64,000 nt of DNA from Pseudomonas viridiflava (GTDB lineage: Bacteria > Pseudomonadota > Gammaproteobacteria > Pseudomonadales > Pseudomonadaceae): positions 1 to 64,000 of the forward strand of contig NZ_UTBG01000074.1 in assembly GCF_900580675.1 (NCBI RefSeq). The letters are read 5' to 3'. How positions within the stretch are numbered: the first letter of the stretch is position 1; every line of letters begins with the position of its first letter. The notes beneath the pieces are model-generated. The model saw only the letters and a list, made by a program, of their open reading frames with translations, was not told the DNA's origin and made no database searches. This document shows, piece by piece, positions 30,575 to 38,243 of the stretch. A program made the translations under genes and the position numbers.

Positions 30575-30598
30575 AAAGGGGACCCGAGGGTCCCCTTT
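30575..30598. terminator. shared bidirectional terminator of the acyl-CoA synthetase gene and CrcY
   Basis: AAAGGGGACCC, a 2-nt loop and GGGTCCCCTTT form a perfect 11-bp stem. The A and T flanks allow termination from both sides. Confidence 0.75.
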
Positions 30599-30943
30599 AA
30601 TTTGTCGTTGCGTGCTCTTTTTTTATTATTGAGGGGCGGTCTATTGTTGTTTTTGGCAACCGTTACCCTTTACCGCTGTTTTGTGCGACCCCCATCCGGG
30701 GTCAAGAGCAAACGTATTTTTTTGAACGCTGATCTGCCTCTTCGTCATTGATCCAACCAGTGGTAGCTACCTGAGGTAGTTTTATTTTTCTCTAACCGGT
30801 TGCGGGTTGCGGCACGCCGTACCCTGCGAAGCACATCTTCTTCAAAAAAATCTGTTAGCTGCGTCTCTGCCGTGTTGTTTTTGTTATGTCAGAGTCGTTT
30901 CGTCTTATTTTTATTAGGTTTGGCGCTTTTTATTCTTGTTATG
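30575..30943 (-). ncRNA. crcY: CrcY-type catabolite-repression decoy RNA
   Basis: A roughly 369-nt AT-rich RNA without a credible ORF. On the minus strand it contains six A-rich AAnAAnAA motifs (for example AACAAGAATAAAA, AACAAAAACAACA, AAAAACAACAATA, AATAATAAAAAAA). Such motifs bind Hfq-Crc and release target mRNAs from repression. It starts at a sigma54 promoter and ends at the shared terminator. From memory, P. putida crcY lies next to mvaB (PP3540) and is about 368 nt; both points agree. CrcZ and CrcX are alternatives but their usual neighbours (cbrB, pcnB for crcZ) are absent. Expression should depend on CbrB and RpoN. Confidence 0.9.
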
Positions 30944-30952
30944 CCATAGAGA

Positions 30953-30969
30953 TAGCAGAAGGCGTGCCA
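30953..30969 (-). promoter_or_regulatory. sigma54 promoter of crcY
   Basis: TGGCACG-CCTT-CTGCTA on the minus strand has GG and GC separated by 10 nt, as the -24/-12 consensus requires. The predicted start is near 30943. Confidence 0.88.
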
Positions 30970-31050
30970 ACTTTGAAAATACCTTTTAAATCAATATGTT
31001 AGTTTTTGCGTAGGAATTACCCTTCAGCAAATACGACAAAATATGTTCCC

Positions 31051-31082
31051 GTGTTACTCGATGTGTAGCCGTGCGGTAACAC
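31051..31082. promoter_or_regulatory. upstream activator inverted repeat, probable CbrB site
   Basis: GTGTTAC-N18-GTAACAC is a perfect 7-bp inverted repeat about 100 bp upstream of the sigma54 promoter, the usual distance for an enhancer-binding protein. CbrB is the expected activator of Crc decoy RNAs. Confidence 0.65.
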
Positions 31083-31097
31083 ATTGTCACGGCCTGG

Positions 31098-32000
31098 CTA
31101 CTCAACGGCGTTACGCGCCTTGGCCACGCGCGAGCCTGTCGGCCGGCCCAGCACGTTGCTGATTTGCTGGCCCGCGCGAATCAGCGCCTCCAGGTCGATT
31201 CCGGTCTCGATCCCCAGGCCATTGAGCAGGTACACCACATCTTCGGTGGCCACGTTACCGCTGGCGCCTTTGGCATAAGGGCAGCCGCCGAGGCCCGCAA
31301 TAGAGCTGTCGAACACGTTGATACCTTCCAGCAGGCTGGCGTAGATATTCGCAATCGCCTGACCGTACGTGTCATGGAAGTGGCCCGCCAGCTTGTCCCG
31401 AGGCACCTGCGCGCCGACCACGTCGAACAAGCGCCGCGTGGCGCCCGCCGTGCCGGTGCCGATGGTGTCGCCCAGGGACACCTCGTAGCAGCCCATGGCA
31501 TACAGCTCGCGCGCGACCGCCGCGACTTGTTCGGCGGCGATGTCACCTTCGTAAGGGCAGCCCAACACACAGGACACATAGCCGCGCACGCTGATGCCGT
31601 GCTGCCTGGCGGCGGCCATGATCGGCGCAAAGCGCTCCAGGCTTTCGCTGATGGAGCAGTTGATATTGCGCTGAGAAAACGCCTCGGACGCGGCAGCAAA
31701 CACCGCGACTTCCTTTACGCCGGCCGCGCGTGCATCTTCAAAGCCGCGCAGGTTGGGCGCGAGGGCGCCGTAGGTCACGCCGGACCTGCGCTGGATCTGC
31801 GCAAATACCTCGGCAGAACCGGCCATCTGCGGCACCCATTTGGGCGATACAAAGCTGCCGACTTCGATATAGCTCAAGCCCGCCGCGCTGAGCGCATCCA
31901 CCAACTGGACCTTGTCGGCCACGCTGATGGGCTGGGCTTCGTTCTGCAAACCGTCGCGCGGGCCGACTTCTACCAGGCGTACGTGGGAGGGGAGGGACAT
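31098..32000 (-). CDS. mvaB: hydroxymethylglutaryl-CoA lyase
   Basis: A 300-residue TIM-barrel lyase (liuE) that splits HMG-CoA into acetyl-CoA and acetoacetate, the last step of leucine breakdown. N-terminal LVEVGPRDGLQNE, metal-binding HFHDTYGQA and the active-site Cys in GLGGCPYAKGASGNVATED are present. It lies 16 nt after liuR on the same strand, so the two are co-transcribed. The crcY enhancer region begins about 15 bp past its stop codon. Confidence 0.96.
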   Translation of the reverse strand: MSLPSHVRLVEVGPRDGLQNEAQPISVADKVQLVDALSAAGLSYIEVGSFVSPKWVPQMAGSAEVFAQIQRRSGVTYGALAPNLRGFEDARAAGVKEVAVFAAASEAFSQRNINCSISESLERFAPIMAAARQHGISVRGYVSCVLGCPYEGDIAAEQVAAVARELYAMGCYEVSLGDTIGTGTAGATRRLFDVVGAQVPRDKLAGHFHDTYGQAIANIYASLLEGINVFDSSIAGLGGCPYAKGASGNVATEDVVYLLNGLGIETGIDLEALIRAGQQISNVLGRPTGSRVAKARNAVE

Positions 32001-32016
32001 GGCAGCTACCTTCTGG

Positions 32017-32409
32017 TTATTGGTCGGCCTGGCTCATGGTGTGCGCCAGGGCCTGGGTGCAACGCTCTTCGGCGGTGTCCAGTTCGAGCTTCATCTGTTC
32101 GATGTCCAGCAATTGCTGCTCAAGCTGCTCGCGGCGCTCGGCGATCTTCGCGAGCATGCTGTTGAGCTGGATGTGATTGCCGCTGGTGGGGTCGTAGAGT
32201 TCGATCAGCTCGCGGCATTCGGCGAGGGAAAAGCCGATGCGCTTGCCACGCAGGATCAGCTTCAGGCTGACCTTGTCGCGCGCCGAGTAGATGCGCTCCT
32301 GGCCCCGGCGTTCGGGGGCCAGCAGGCCTTGTTCTTCATAGAAGCGAATGGCGCGGGTGGTGATGTCGAGCTCGCGGGCGAGGTCGGAGATGCTGTAGGT
32401 CGTGCTCAT
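32017..32409 (-). CDS. liuR: MerR family regulator of leucine/isovalerate catabolism
   Basis: A 130-residue MerR regulator. Helix-turn-helix YSISDLARELDITTRAIRFY at the start, wing with GLLAPERRGQERIYS, then a dimerisation coiled coil (about residues 80-120). Length and the neighbouring mvaB match LiuR. ATG at 32409. A perfect palindrome TTGACGTTTACGTCAA lies 44 bp upstream, implying autoregulation; related sites control liuA. Confidence 0.94.
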   Translation of the reverse strand: MSTTYSISDLARELDITTRAIRFYEEQGLLAPERRGQERIYSARDKVSLKLILRGKRIGFSLAECRELIELYDPTSGNHIQLNSMLAKIAERREQLEQQLLDIEQMKLELDTAEERCTQALAHTMSQADQ

Positions 32410-32452
32410 GGGTGCGCTCAAGGGGTGGCTTGGGCGTTAGGCTAGTGGCTGG

Positions 32453-32468
32453 TTGACGTTTACGTCAA
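32453..32468. promoter_or_regulatory. LiuR-type operator upstream of liuR
   Basis: TTGACGTTTACGTCAA is a 16-bp near-perfect palindrome. It is almost identical to the site at 28829-28844. Confidence 0.85.
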
Positions 32469-32479
32469 GGTGATTGGTG

Positions 32480-32530
32480 GAGGGGGCTGCTTCGCAGCCC
32501 GACGCAGGGCAAGCCTGCTCGCCACGAAGA
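32480..32530 (-). repeat. REP element of the GGGCTGCGAAGCAGCCC family
   Basis: On the minus strand TCGTGGCGAGCAGGCTTGCC is followed by a GGGCTGCGAAGCAGCCC hairpin. The same family is seen at 43643. Confidence 0.6.
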
Positions 32531-32555
32531 GCTCCTCACACAGAGCTCCTCACAC
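32528..32555. repeat. 14-bp perfect tandem duplication
   Basis: AGAGCTCCTCACAC occurs twice head to tail, joining a REP element to the 3' end of the LysR gene. It is likely a slippage product. Confidence 0.8.
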
Positions 32556-32558
32556 AAG

Positions 32559-33494
32559 TCAGGCTTGCTTGCCGTCGAGTTTCTTCTCGTGGGCCGTCAC
32601 TTGCTGGCACAGCTCGATCATCTGCTCGCGCATCCAGCGGTTGGCCGGGTCCTGGTCGGTGCTTTCATGCCAGTACAGGTGGGTTTCCACCGGTGGCACA
32701 TCGTTCACCGGCAGGTTGAACCAATGCAGTTCGTGGCGGCGGGCGAAGCGCTCGGGCACGGTCATCACCATATCGGTCTGCTGCAACACCTGCGAGGCCA
32801 TCAGGTAATGCTGGGAGCGCAGGGCGATCTTGCGCTGGATGCCCATCTTGCCCAGGGCCAGGTCGACATGGCCGAGGCCGTTGCGGCGGCTGGAGATATG
32901 GATGTGGGTCAGCGACAGGTAGTCATCCAGCGTGAGTTTGTCCTTGCCTGCCATGGGATGGCCCTTGCGCATGGCGCACACGTAGCGGTCTTCCATCAGC
33001 TTGACGTGGCGCACTTGCGGGTCGGTGTTGAGCGGCGCATCCACGGCAAAATCCAGGCGCCCGGCGGCGAGTTCCTTGGTGGTCTCGCGGCGCTTGGACA
33101 GGAAACTCTCGATCACCACGGTCGGCGCCAGGCGGCGCAGGCGCTGAAACAGCAGCGGCAGGATCACCGCCTCGGTGAGGTCGGTCATGCTGATGCGGTA
33201 GGTCTTGGCCGCCTGTTGCGGGTTGAAAATCCGGCTCTCCTGCACCGACACCCGCAGCAACGACAGCGCATTGCGCACCGGGCCGATGATGTTTTGCGCC
33301 ATCGGCGTAGGCACCATGCCCTGGGCGGTCCGCACGAACAGCGGGTCGTTGAAGGTCTCGCGCAGTCGCGCCAATGCATTGGACACCGCCGGCTGGGTGA
33401 TGCCGACAATCTGCCCGGCGCGGGTCAGGTTGGCTTCGGTGTAGATCGCGTCAAAGACGATGAAAAGGTTGAGGTCGACCTTGCTCAGATTCAT
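32559..33494 (-). CDS. LysR family transcriptional regulator
   Basis: A 311-residue LTTR. The N-terminal winged helix includes NLTRAGQIVGITQPAVSNAL and LRETFNDPLFVRT, and a periplasmic-binding-like effector domain follows (about residues 90-300). The sequence around the helix is of the NodD/LeuO-like kind. It is divergent from an acyl-CoA dehydrogenase gene 164 bp away and may control it. A dyad CCGAT-N5-ATCGG lies between them. Confidence 0.9.
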   Translation of the reverse strand: MNLSKVDLNLFIVFDAIYTEANLTRAGQIVGITQPAVSNALARLRETFNDPLFVRTAQGMVPTPMAQNIIGPVRNALSLLRVSVQESRIFNPQQAAKTYRISMTDLTEAVILPLLFQRLRRLAPTVVIESFLSKRRETTKELAAGRLDFAVDAPLNTDPQVRHVKLMEDRYVCAMRKGHPMAGKDKLTLDDYLSLTHIHISSRRNGLGHVDLALGKMGIQRKIALRSQHYLMASQVLQQTDMVMTVPERFARRHELHWFNLPVNDVPPVETHLYWHESTDQDPANRWMREQMIELCQQVTAHEKKLDGKQA

Positions 33495-33540
33495 TTCTTT
33501 GCTCTTATTGTTAGGTGGCGATTTATTAAGGGCTTATACG

Positions 33541-33555
33541 CCGATCATATATCGG
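33541..33555. promoter_or_regulatory. candidate LysR operator
   Basis: CCGAT-CATAT-ATCGG is a perfect 5-bp inverted repeat in the LysR/acyl-CoA dehydrogenase gap, 47 bp from the LysR start. It fits the interrupted dyad size of LTTR sites. Confidence 0.4.
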
Positions 33556-33658
33556 TGATGAATGTTAATACACGCCGAGAATAGGCTAGGTAAATTATCA
33601 ACGCTGTTCTAGCATCGATTGCATGACCTAAACAACCTCTCAGAGAAGGGAGCTGCTC

Positions 33659-34888
33659 ATGGATTTCGCCTATTCGCCCAAGGTTCAGGAACTGCGTGAA
33701 CGCGTGACTGCGTTCATGGATGCTTACGTTTACCCGGCCGAGCCGGTATTTGAACGCCAGGTCAGCGAAGGCGACCGCTGGCAGCCCACCGTCATCATGG
33801 AAGAGCTGAAAGCCAAGGCTAAGGCCGAAGGCCTGTGGAACTTGTTCCTGCCGGAGTCCGAGTTGGGCGCCGGCCTGACCAACCTGGAATACGCGCCGCT
33901 CGCCGAAATCATGGGCCGTTCGCTGCTGGGCCCGGAGCCGTTCAACTGCTCCGCCCCCGACACCGGCAATATGGAAGTGCTGGTGCGCTACGCCAATGAA
34001 GAGCAGAAACAACGCTGGCTCGAGCCCCTGTTGCGCGGCGAGATCCGCTCGGCGTTCGCCATGACCGAACCCGATGTGGCCTCCTCGGATGCCACCAACA
34101 TGGCTGCCCGCGCCGAGCGCCAGGGCGACGAGTGGGTGATCAACGGCAAGAAATGGTGGACCTCCGGTGCCTGCGACCCGCGCTGCAAAATCCTGATCTT
34201 CATGGGCCTGAGCAACCCGGATGCGCCGCGCCACCAGCAGCACTCGATGATCCTGGTACCGGTGGACACCCCTGGGGTGAAAATCGTACGACCGCTGCCG
34301 GTGTTCGGCTACGACGACGCGCCCCATGGCCACGCCGAAGTGCTGTTCGATAACGTCCGCGTGCCGTACGAAAACGTGCTGCTCGGTGAAGGCCGGGGCT
34401 TCGAGATCGCTCAGGGCCGCCTTGGGCCAGGCCGTATCCACCACTGCATGCGCTCGGTCGGCATGGCCGAGCGCGCGCTGGAACTGATGTGCAAACGCTC
34501 GGTCAGCCGAACTGCATTCGGCAAGCCACTGGCACGTCTGGGCGGCAATATTGACAAGATTGCCGATTCACGGATGGAGATCGACATGGCGCGCCTGTTG
34601 ACCTTGAAGGCGGCGTACATGATGGACACCGTGGGTAACAAAGTCGCGAAAAGCGAAATCGCCCAGATCAAGGTGGTGGCGCCGAACGTGGCGTTGAAGG
34701 TGATCGACCGTGCGATCCAGATTCACGGCGGCGCCGGGGTTTCCAACGATTTCCCGCTGGCTTACATGTACGCCATGCAGCGCACCCTGCGCCTGGCCGA
34801 CGGCCCGGACGAAGTGCACCGCGCGGCGATCGGCAAGTTCGAGATCGGCAAGTATGTGCCCAAAGAGATGCTGCGCAGCGGGCAATAA
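33659..34888 (+). CDS. acyl-CoA dehydrogenase
   Basis: A 409-residue acyl-CoA dehydrogenase of the long N-terminal (ACAD10/11-like) subgroup. FAD/substrate block [16 protein letters not shown], and C-terminal [21 protein letters not shown] followed by [16 protein letters not shown]. The ATG at 33659 has GGGAG 9 nt upstream. The acyl substrate is not readable from sequence. It is transcribed alone and followed by REP elements. Confidence 0.92.
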   Translation: MDFAYSPKVQELRERVTAFMDAYVYPAEPVFERQVSEGDRWQPTVIMEELKAKAKAEGLWNLFLPESELGAGLTNLEYAPLAEIMGRSLLGPEPFNCSAPDTGNMEVLVRYANEEQKQRWLEPLLRGEIRSAFAMTEPDVASSDATNMAARAERQGDEWVINGKKWWTSGACDPRCKILIFMGLSNPDAPRHQQHSMILVPVDTPGVKIVRPLPVFGYDDAPHGHAEVLFDNVRVPYENVLLGEGRGFEIAQGRLGPGRIHHCMRSVGMAERALELMCKRSVSRTAFGKPLARLGGNIDKIADSRMEIDMARLLTLKAAYMMDTVGNKVAKSEIAQIKVVAPNVALKVIDRAIQIHGGAGVSNDFPLAYMYAMQRTLRLADGPDEVHRAAIGKFEIGKYVPKEMLRSGQ

Positions 34889-34902
34889 GACCGCGGCGCC
34901 TT

Positions 34903-34993
34903 CAATCGGGGGCAAGCCCGGCTCCCACATTTGGCCAGGTTCCTTCAGTTGGAATGCGGTTCAATGTGGGAGCCGGGCTTGCCCGCGATGAGG
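34903..34993. repeat. two REP cores in opposite (reverse-first) orientation
   Basis: A reverse REP (GGGGCAAGCCCGGCTCCCAC) comes first, and a forward REP (TGTGGGAGCCGGGCTTGCCC) follows after 31 bp. The order is the opposite of the REPINs at 8346, 48562 and 53378. Confidence 0.8.
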
Positions 34994-35022
34994 CCAGTGT
35001 TACCAATACAAGTCCCCAGGAT

Positions 35023-36351
35023 TCAGTACACCCAAACCTCCACCCGCCGATTCTTGATCCGCCCCTCATCCGCTGTATTCGCCGCCACCGGCATTTGCGC
35101 GCCAAAACCGCGAATATCGCGCAGCACCACACCGTTCTTCAGCAACTCACGACGCACCGCCATCGCCCGTAATTTCGACAACAGCGCAGCCCGCTGCGGG
35201 TCATTCTTGGCGTCGCCAAACCCCGCCAGCGTCACTTGCTTATCGAGTTTGTCGTGGCTTTTCAGATACGCCACCACGCGCTGCACATCCAGGCGTGCCT
35301 TGTTGTCGAGGCTGGCGCTGCCCTCTTCGAAGCGAAAATTCACCGTCAGTCTCTGGGCATCACGCGCGATAGCTTGATAGTCCTCAGGCATCGAAGGGCG
35401 CGGCTCCACACCGATCGCCTGCACCTGCTGCGCAATAAAACCGTTGGCCGCGACAATCGCCTGGCCCTTGCTGCTCTGGGTAAAGTCCACCAGCGCCTTG
35501 GCCCACGGGTTGCGATTCGAGGGCGGCAGGTAAAAAAACAGTCGGCGAGACAGCGGGTAGTCCTCGGTAGCAATCAGGCTGTTGAGCGGCAACATTGGTT
35601 GCGATTCGCCATCCACGATTGCCACGGCCTTGGCTTGGCGCACATAGGGCAAGCCGATAAAACCGATGCCTTGCGGGTCCTGGCTTACCGCGTCGGACAG
35701 CGCTTCACTGGATTCAAAACGCTTGGCAGGCGCCAAGGGTTTACCGCGCAGGCGCAGCACCAGCTCTTTAAAGGTGTCGTAGGTGCCGGACTGATCATCC
35801 CGGGCATACAGATGAATCGGCCCGCCGATGCCGCCCAGTGCTTCCCATGTGCTGATTTCGCCGTTGAAGATTTGCGCCAGTTGCTCGGTGTTCAGCGTAT
35901 TCAACGGGTTTTGCGGGTTGAGGATAATTGCCAGGCCGTCGATGGCGATCACCTGTTCAGCCTCGGGGCCTTTAAGGTCGCCGAGGGGTTCAAGGTCCAC
36001 CAGTTCGCTGTCCTTGATCGGGCGCGACGACGCGGCGAGGTCGGCGCTGAATTTTTTCAACGCGGCAAACCCGGTGCTTGAGCCGTGAGCCGCCACTTCG
36101 ACGGATACCGTTTTGCCTTGGCGGGTCTTGCCGATCACGCGCTGTTCGTTGGCGCCTTCGGCGGGTTCGCTGTGCACGCCCTGCAAGCCTTGATGCTCCA
36201 TCAAGCCCTTGACCAACGCGGGGCCCAGCGCGGCGCCGATGGTATTCGAGCCCTGGATGCGCAACGCGGGACCTTGGTCGGGAACGGGTAAGGGAGCAGA
36301 GACAGCGAAGAGAGGAAAAAGGGTCAGCACTAACAGAACGCGCAGCATCAT
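35023..36351 (-). CDS. phosphate-type substrate-binding protein fused to an OmpA domain
   Basis: A 442-residue exported protein. Signal peptide residues 1-18. Residues about 25-310 form a PstS-like binding domain (LRIQGSNTIG, HGSSTGFAAL, YARDDQSGTYDTF). Residues about 330-442 form an OmpA C-terminal peptidoglycan-binding domain, ending RIKNRRVEVWVY. The fusion suggests a periplasmic binding protein tethered to the cell wall. No transporter genes are adjacent, so it may act in sensing or scavenging rather than ABC uptake. The ligand (phosphate?) is inference. Confidence 0.87.
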   Translation of the reverse strand: MMLRVLLVLTLFPLFAVSAPLPVPDQGPALRIQGSNTIGAALGPALVKGLMEHQGLQGVHSEPAEGANEQRVIGKTRQGKTVSVEVAAHGSSTGFAALKKFSADLAASSRPIKDSELVDLEPLGDLKGPEAEQVIAIDGLAIILNPQNPLNTLNTEQLAQIFNGEISTWEALGGIGGPIHLYARDDQSGTYDTFKELVLRLRGKPLAPAKRFESSEALSDAVSQDPQGIGFIGLPYVRQAKAVAIVDGESQPMLPLNSLIATEDYPLSRRLFFYLPPSNRNPWAKALVDFTQSSKGQAIVAANGFIAQQVQAIGVEPRPSMPEDYQAIARDAQRLTVNFRFEEGSASLDNKARLDVQRVVAYLKSHDKLDKQVTLAGFGDAKNDPQRAALLSKLRAMAVRRELLKNGVVLRDIRGFGAQMPVAANTADEGRIKNRRVEVWVY

Positions 36352-36437
36352 GCCGGCACCTTCTCAAGCCAAAGGGAGTGCCGCGAGATTAAGTCAGTAA
36401 CGTTTCAAAAGCGTGACGGGGTGTTCCATGCACCAAA

Positions 36438-36526
36438 ATGTGGGGGCTTGCTCGCGAAGGCGGTGGATCAGTCAATATCTCCAGCGACTGACACTCCGTC
36501 TTCGCGAGCAAGCCCGCTCCCACAGT
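36438..36526. repeat. REPIN with one shortened arm
   Basis: The left arm TGTGGGGGCTTGCTCGCGAA lacks four bases compared with TGTGGGAGCGGGCTTGCTCG-type cores. The right arm (CGCGAGCAAGCCCGCTCCCA) is complete. Confidence 0.8.
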
Positions 36527-36546
36527 TGATCGAGTAAGACTGGACG

Positions 36547-37359
36547 TTAGCTCAATTCAAGCCAGATCGGCGCATGGTCCGACGGCTTTTCCAGGCCGCG
36601 CAGGTCGTAATCCACGCCGGCATCCTTGACCCGCGGCAGCAGGCCATTGGACGCCATGATCACGTCAATCCGCAGCCCACGCTTGGGTTGATCTTCAAAA
36701 CCGCGGCTGCGGTAGTCGAACCAACTGAAACGGTCGGCCACCTCCGGGTTCAAGTGACGGAAGCTGTCTACAAGACCCCAGTTCTTCAGGCGCGCCATCC
36801 ACTCGCGCTCTTCGGGCAGGAAACTGCACTTGCCGGTCTTCAGCCAGCGCTTGGCGTTATCGGCGCCGATGCCGATGTCGCAGTCTTCCGGGGAAATATT
36901 CACGTCGCCCATCACCACCAGCGCCTGGTCATTGCTGAACTGGCTTTCCAGCAGTTGTTGCAAGTCTTCGTAGAAACGTTTCTTTGCAGGGAACTTGGTC
37001 GGGTGGTCGCGGCTTTCGCCCTGTGGGAAATAGCCGTTCATGATGGTCACCGGGTTGCCGTTCTCATCGGCAAAGGTGCCCCAGATAAACCGGCGCTGGG
37101 CGTCTTCTTCATCGCTGGCAAAACCCTTGTGCACGCTTAAGGCTTCTTTGCGCGAGAGCAGGGCCACGCCGTAGTGGCCTTTTTGGCCGTGGTAATACAC
37201 GTGATAACCCAGGGCCTGAACTTCGGCGAGCGGGAACTGGTCATCGTGGACCTTGGTTTCCTGCAGGCCGATCACGTCGGGTTGGTGCTTTTCAATCAGC
37301 GCCGCCAGCTGATGAGGGCGGGCGCGCAGCCCGTTGATATTGAAGGAGACGATTTTCAT
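36547..37359 (-). CDS. xthA: exodeoxyribonuclease III
   Basis: A 270-residue AP endonuclease/3'-5' exonuclease of base excision repair. Family motifs are [26 protein letters not shown] (catalytic Glu), the catalytic [14 protein letters not shown] and the C-terminal [12 protein letters not shown]. Length is that of E. coli XthA (268). It is monocistronic and divergent from the GNAT gene. Confidence 0.96.
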   Translation of the reverse strand: MKIVSFNINGLRARPHQLAALIEKHQPDVIGLQETKVHDDQFPLAEVQALGYHVYYHGQKGHYGVALLSRKEALSVHKGFASDEEDAQRRFIWGTFADENGNPVTIMNGYFPQGESRDHPTKFPAKKRFYEDLQQLLESQFSNDQALVVMGDVNISPEDCDIGIGADNAKRWLKTGKCSFLPEEREWMARLKNWGLVDSFRHLNPEVADRFSWFDYRSRGFEDQPKRGLRIDVIMASNGLLPRVKDAGVDYDLRGLEKPSDHAPIWLELS

Positions 37360-37528
37360 GGTCGGCAGTCCAGTCCTGGCAAAAGGCCGATGCTAGCGGA
37401 CAAGTTGGACGGGGGCCAGCGTGGCGGTAGGGCGGATGCGCTGCTAATGTCTGGGAACGACTGCTGCTGCGTAGGTTCGTACCCATAAGAACGCCATCTT
37501 TTGAATGGCGCCCAGGGAGATTGACTGT

Positions 37529-38179
37529 ATGCCTGAAACATCGACTGCCATTGCCGAGGTCCGCCTGCTCAACAGCGGCTATTCCCGCGAGGCGCGCTCT
37601 CTGCTGTACCAGGCCTATCGGCATGAGCCAACGTTCGCCTACATCTTCGAGGCGGAACGCGCAGGCTATGAACAGCGCGTGCGCGCCACCGTGCGCGAAT
37701 TGGTAAAGCAGCATTTCTTCCAGAAACTTCCGGCTATCGGGCTGTTCGTCAACGACCGCCTGATCGGCATCGCGCTGATCGCGCCGCCGCAACGGCGCCT
37801 GGGGATTACCGAGAGCTGGGCCTGGCAATTGCGCATGTGGCTGAGCACCGGTGTGCGCGGCACGCGCCGCTACCTGGAATATCATTACGCGGTGCTGGCC
37901 TGCCTGCCCAGTGAGTCGGTGCATGTGCTGCCGTTGCTGGGCATCCACCCGCAATTTCAGGGCAAGCATTACGGTGAACAGCTGCTGGAAGCGGTGCACA
38001 ACTGGTGCGCCGAAGACCCGCATTCATCCGGCGTGGTCCTGGATACGGGGAATTCTCGCTATCTGGAGTTCTATAAGCGTCAGGGCTATGAAGAAATCGG
38101 TGAGGTCGCTGTAGGACCAATTCTGGAGCACGTTTTTTTCCATCCCAACCCCCAAGTCCTACGGGCTGCAACGGTTTAA
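37529..38179 (+). CDS. GNAT family N-acetyltransferase
   Basis: A 216-residue GCN5-related acetyltransferase. The acetyl-CoA-binding motif is in LLGIHPQFQGKHYGEQLLEA, and strand LDTGNSRYLEFYKRQGYEEI follows. The ATG at 37529 has AGGGAG upstream. The substrate is unknown. It stands alone between xthA and tamA. Confidence 0.88.
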   Translation: MPETSTAIAEVRLLNSGYSREARSLLYQAYRHEPTFAYIFEAERAGYEQRVRATVRELVKQHFFQKLPAIGLFVNDRLIGIALIAPPQRRLGITESWAWQLRMWLSTGVRGTRRYLEYHYAVLACLPSESVHVLPLLGIHPQFQGKHYGEQLLEAVHNWCAEDPHSSGVVLDTGNSRYLEFYKRQGYEEIGEVAVGPILEHVFFHPNPQVLRAATV

Positions 38180-38243
38180 GTCAGAATTTTTCAGAAACGT
38201 CTGAGTTCTAAGACCCTCCCCAGCTCGTGTAGCATCCGCGCCT

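Noticed and set aside
37485..37512. CGCCAT/ATGGCG hairpin before the GNAT gene as riboswitch or sRNA
   Set aside because: The stem is only 6 bp with no conserved core; likely chance or a minor leader structure.
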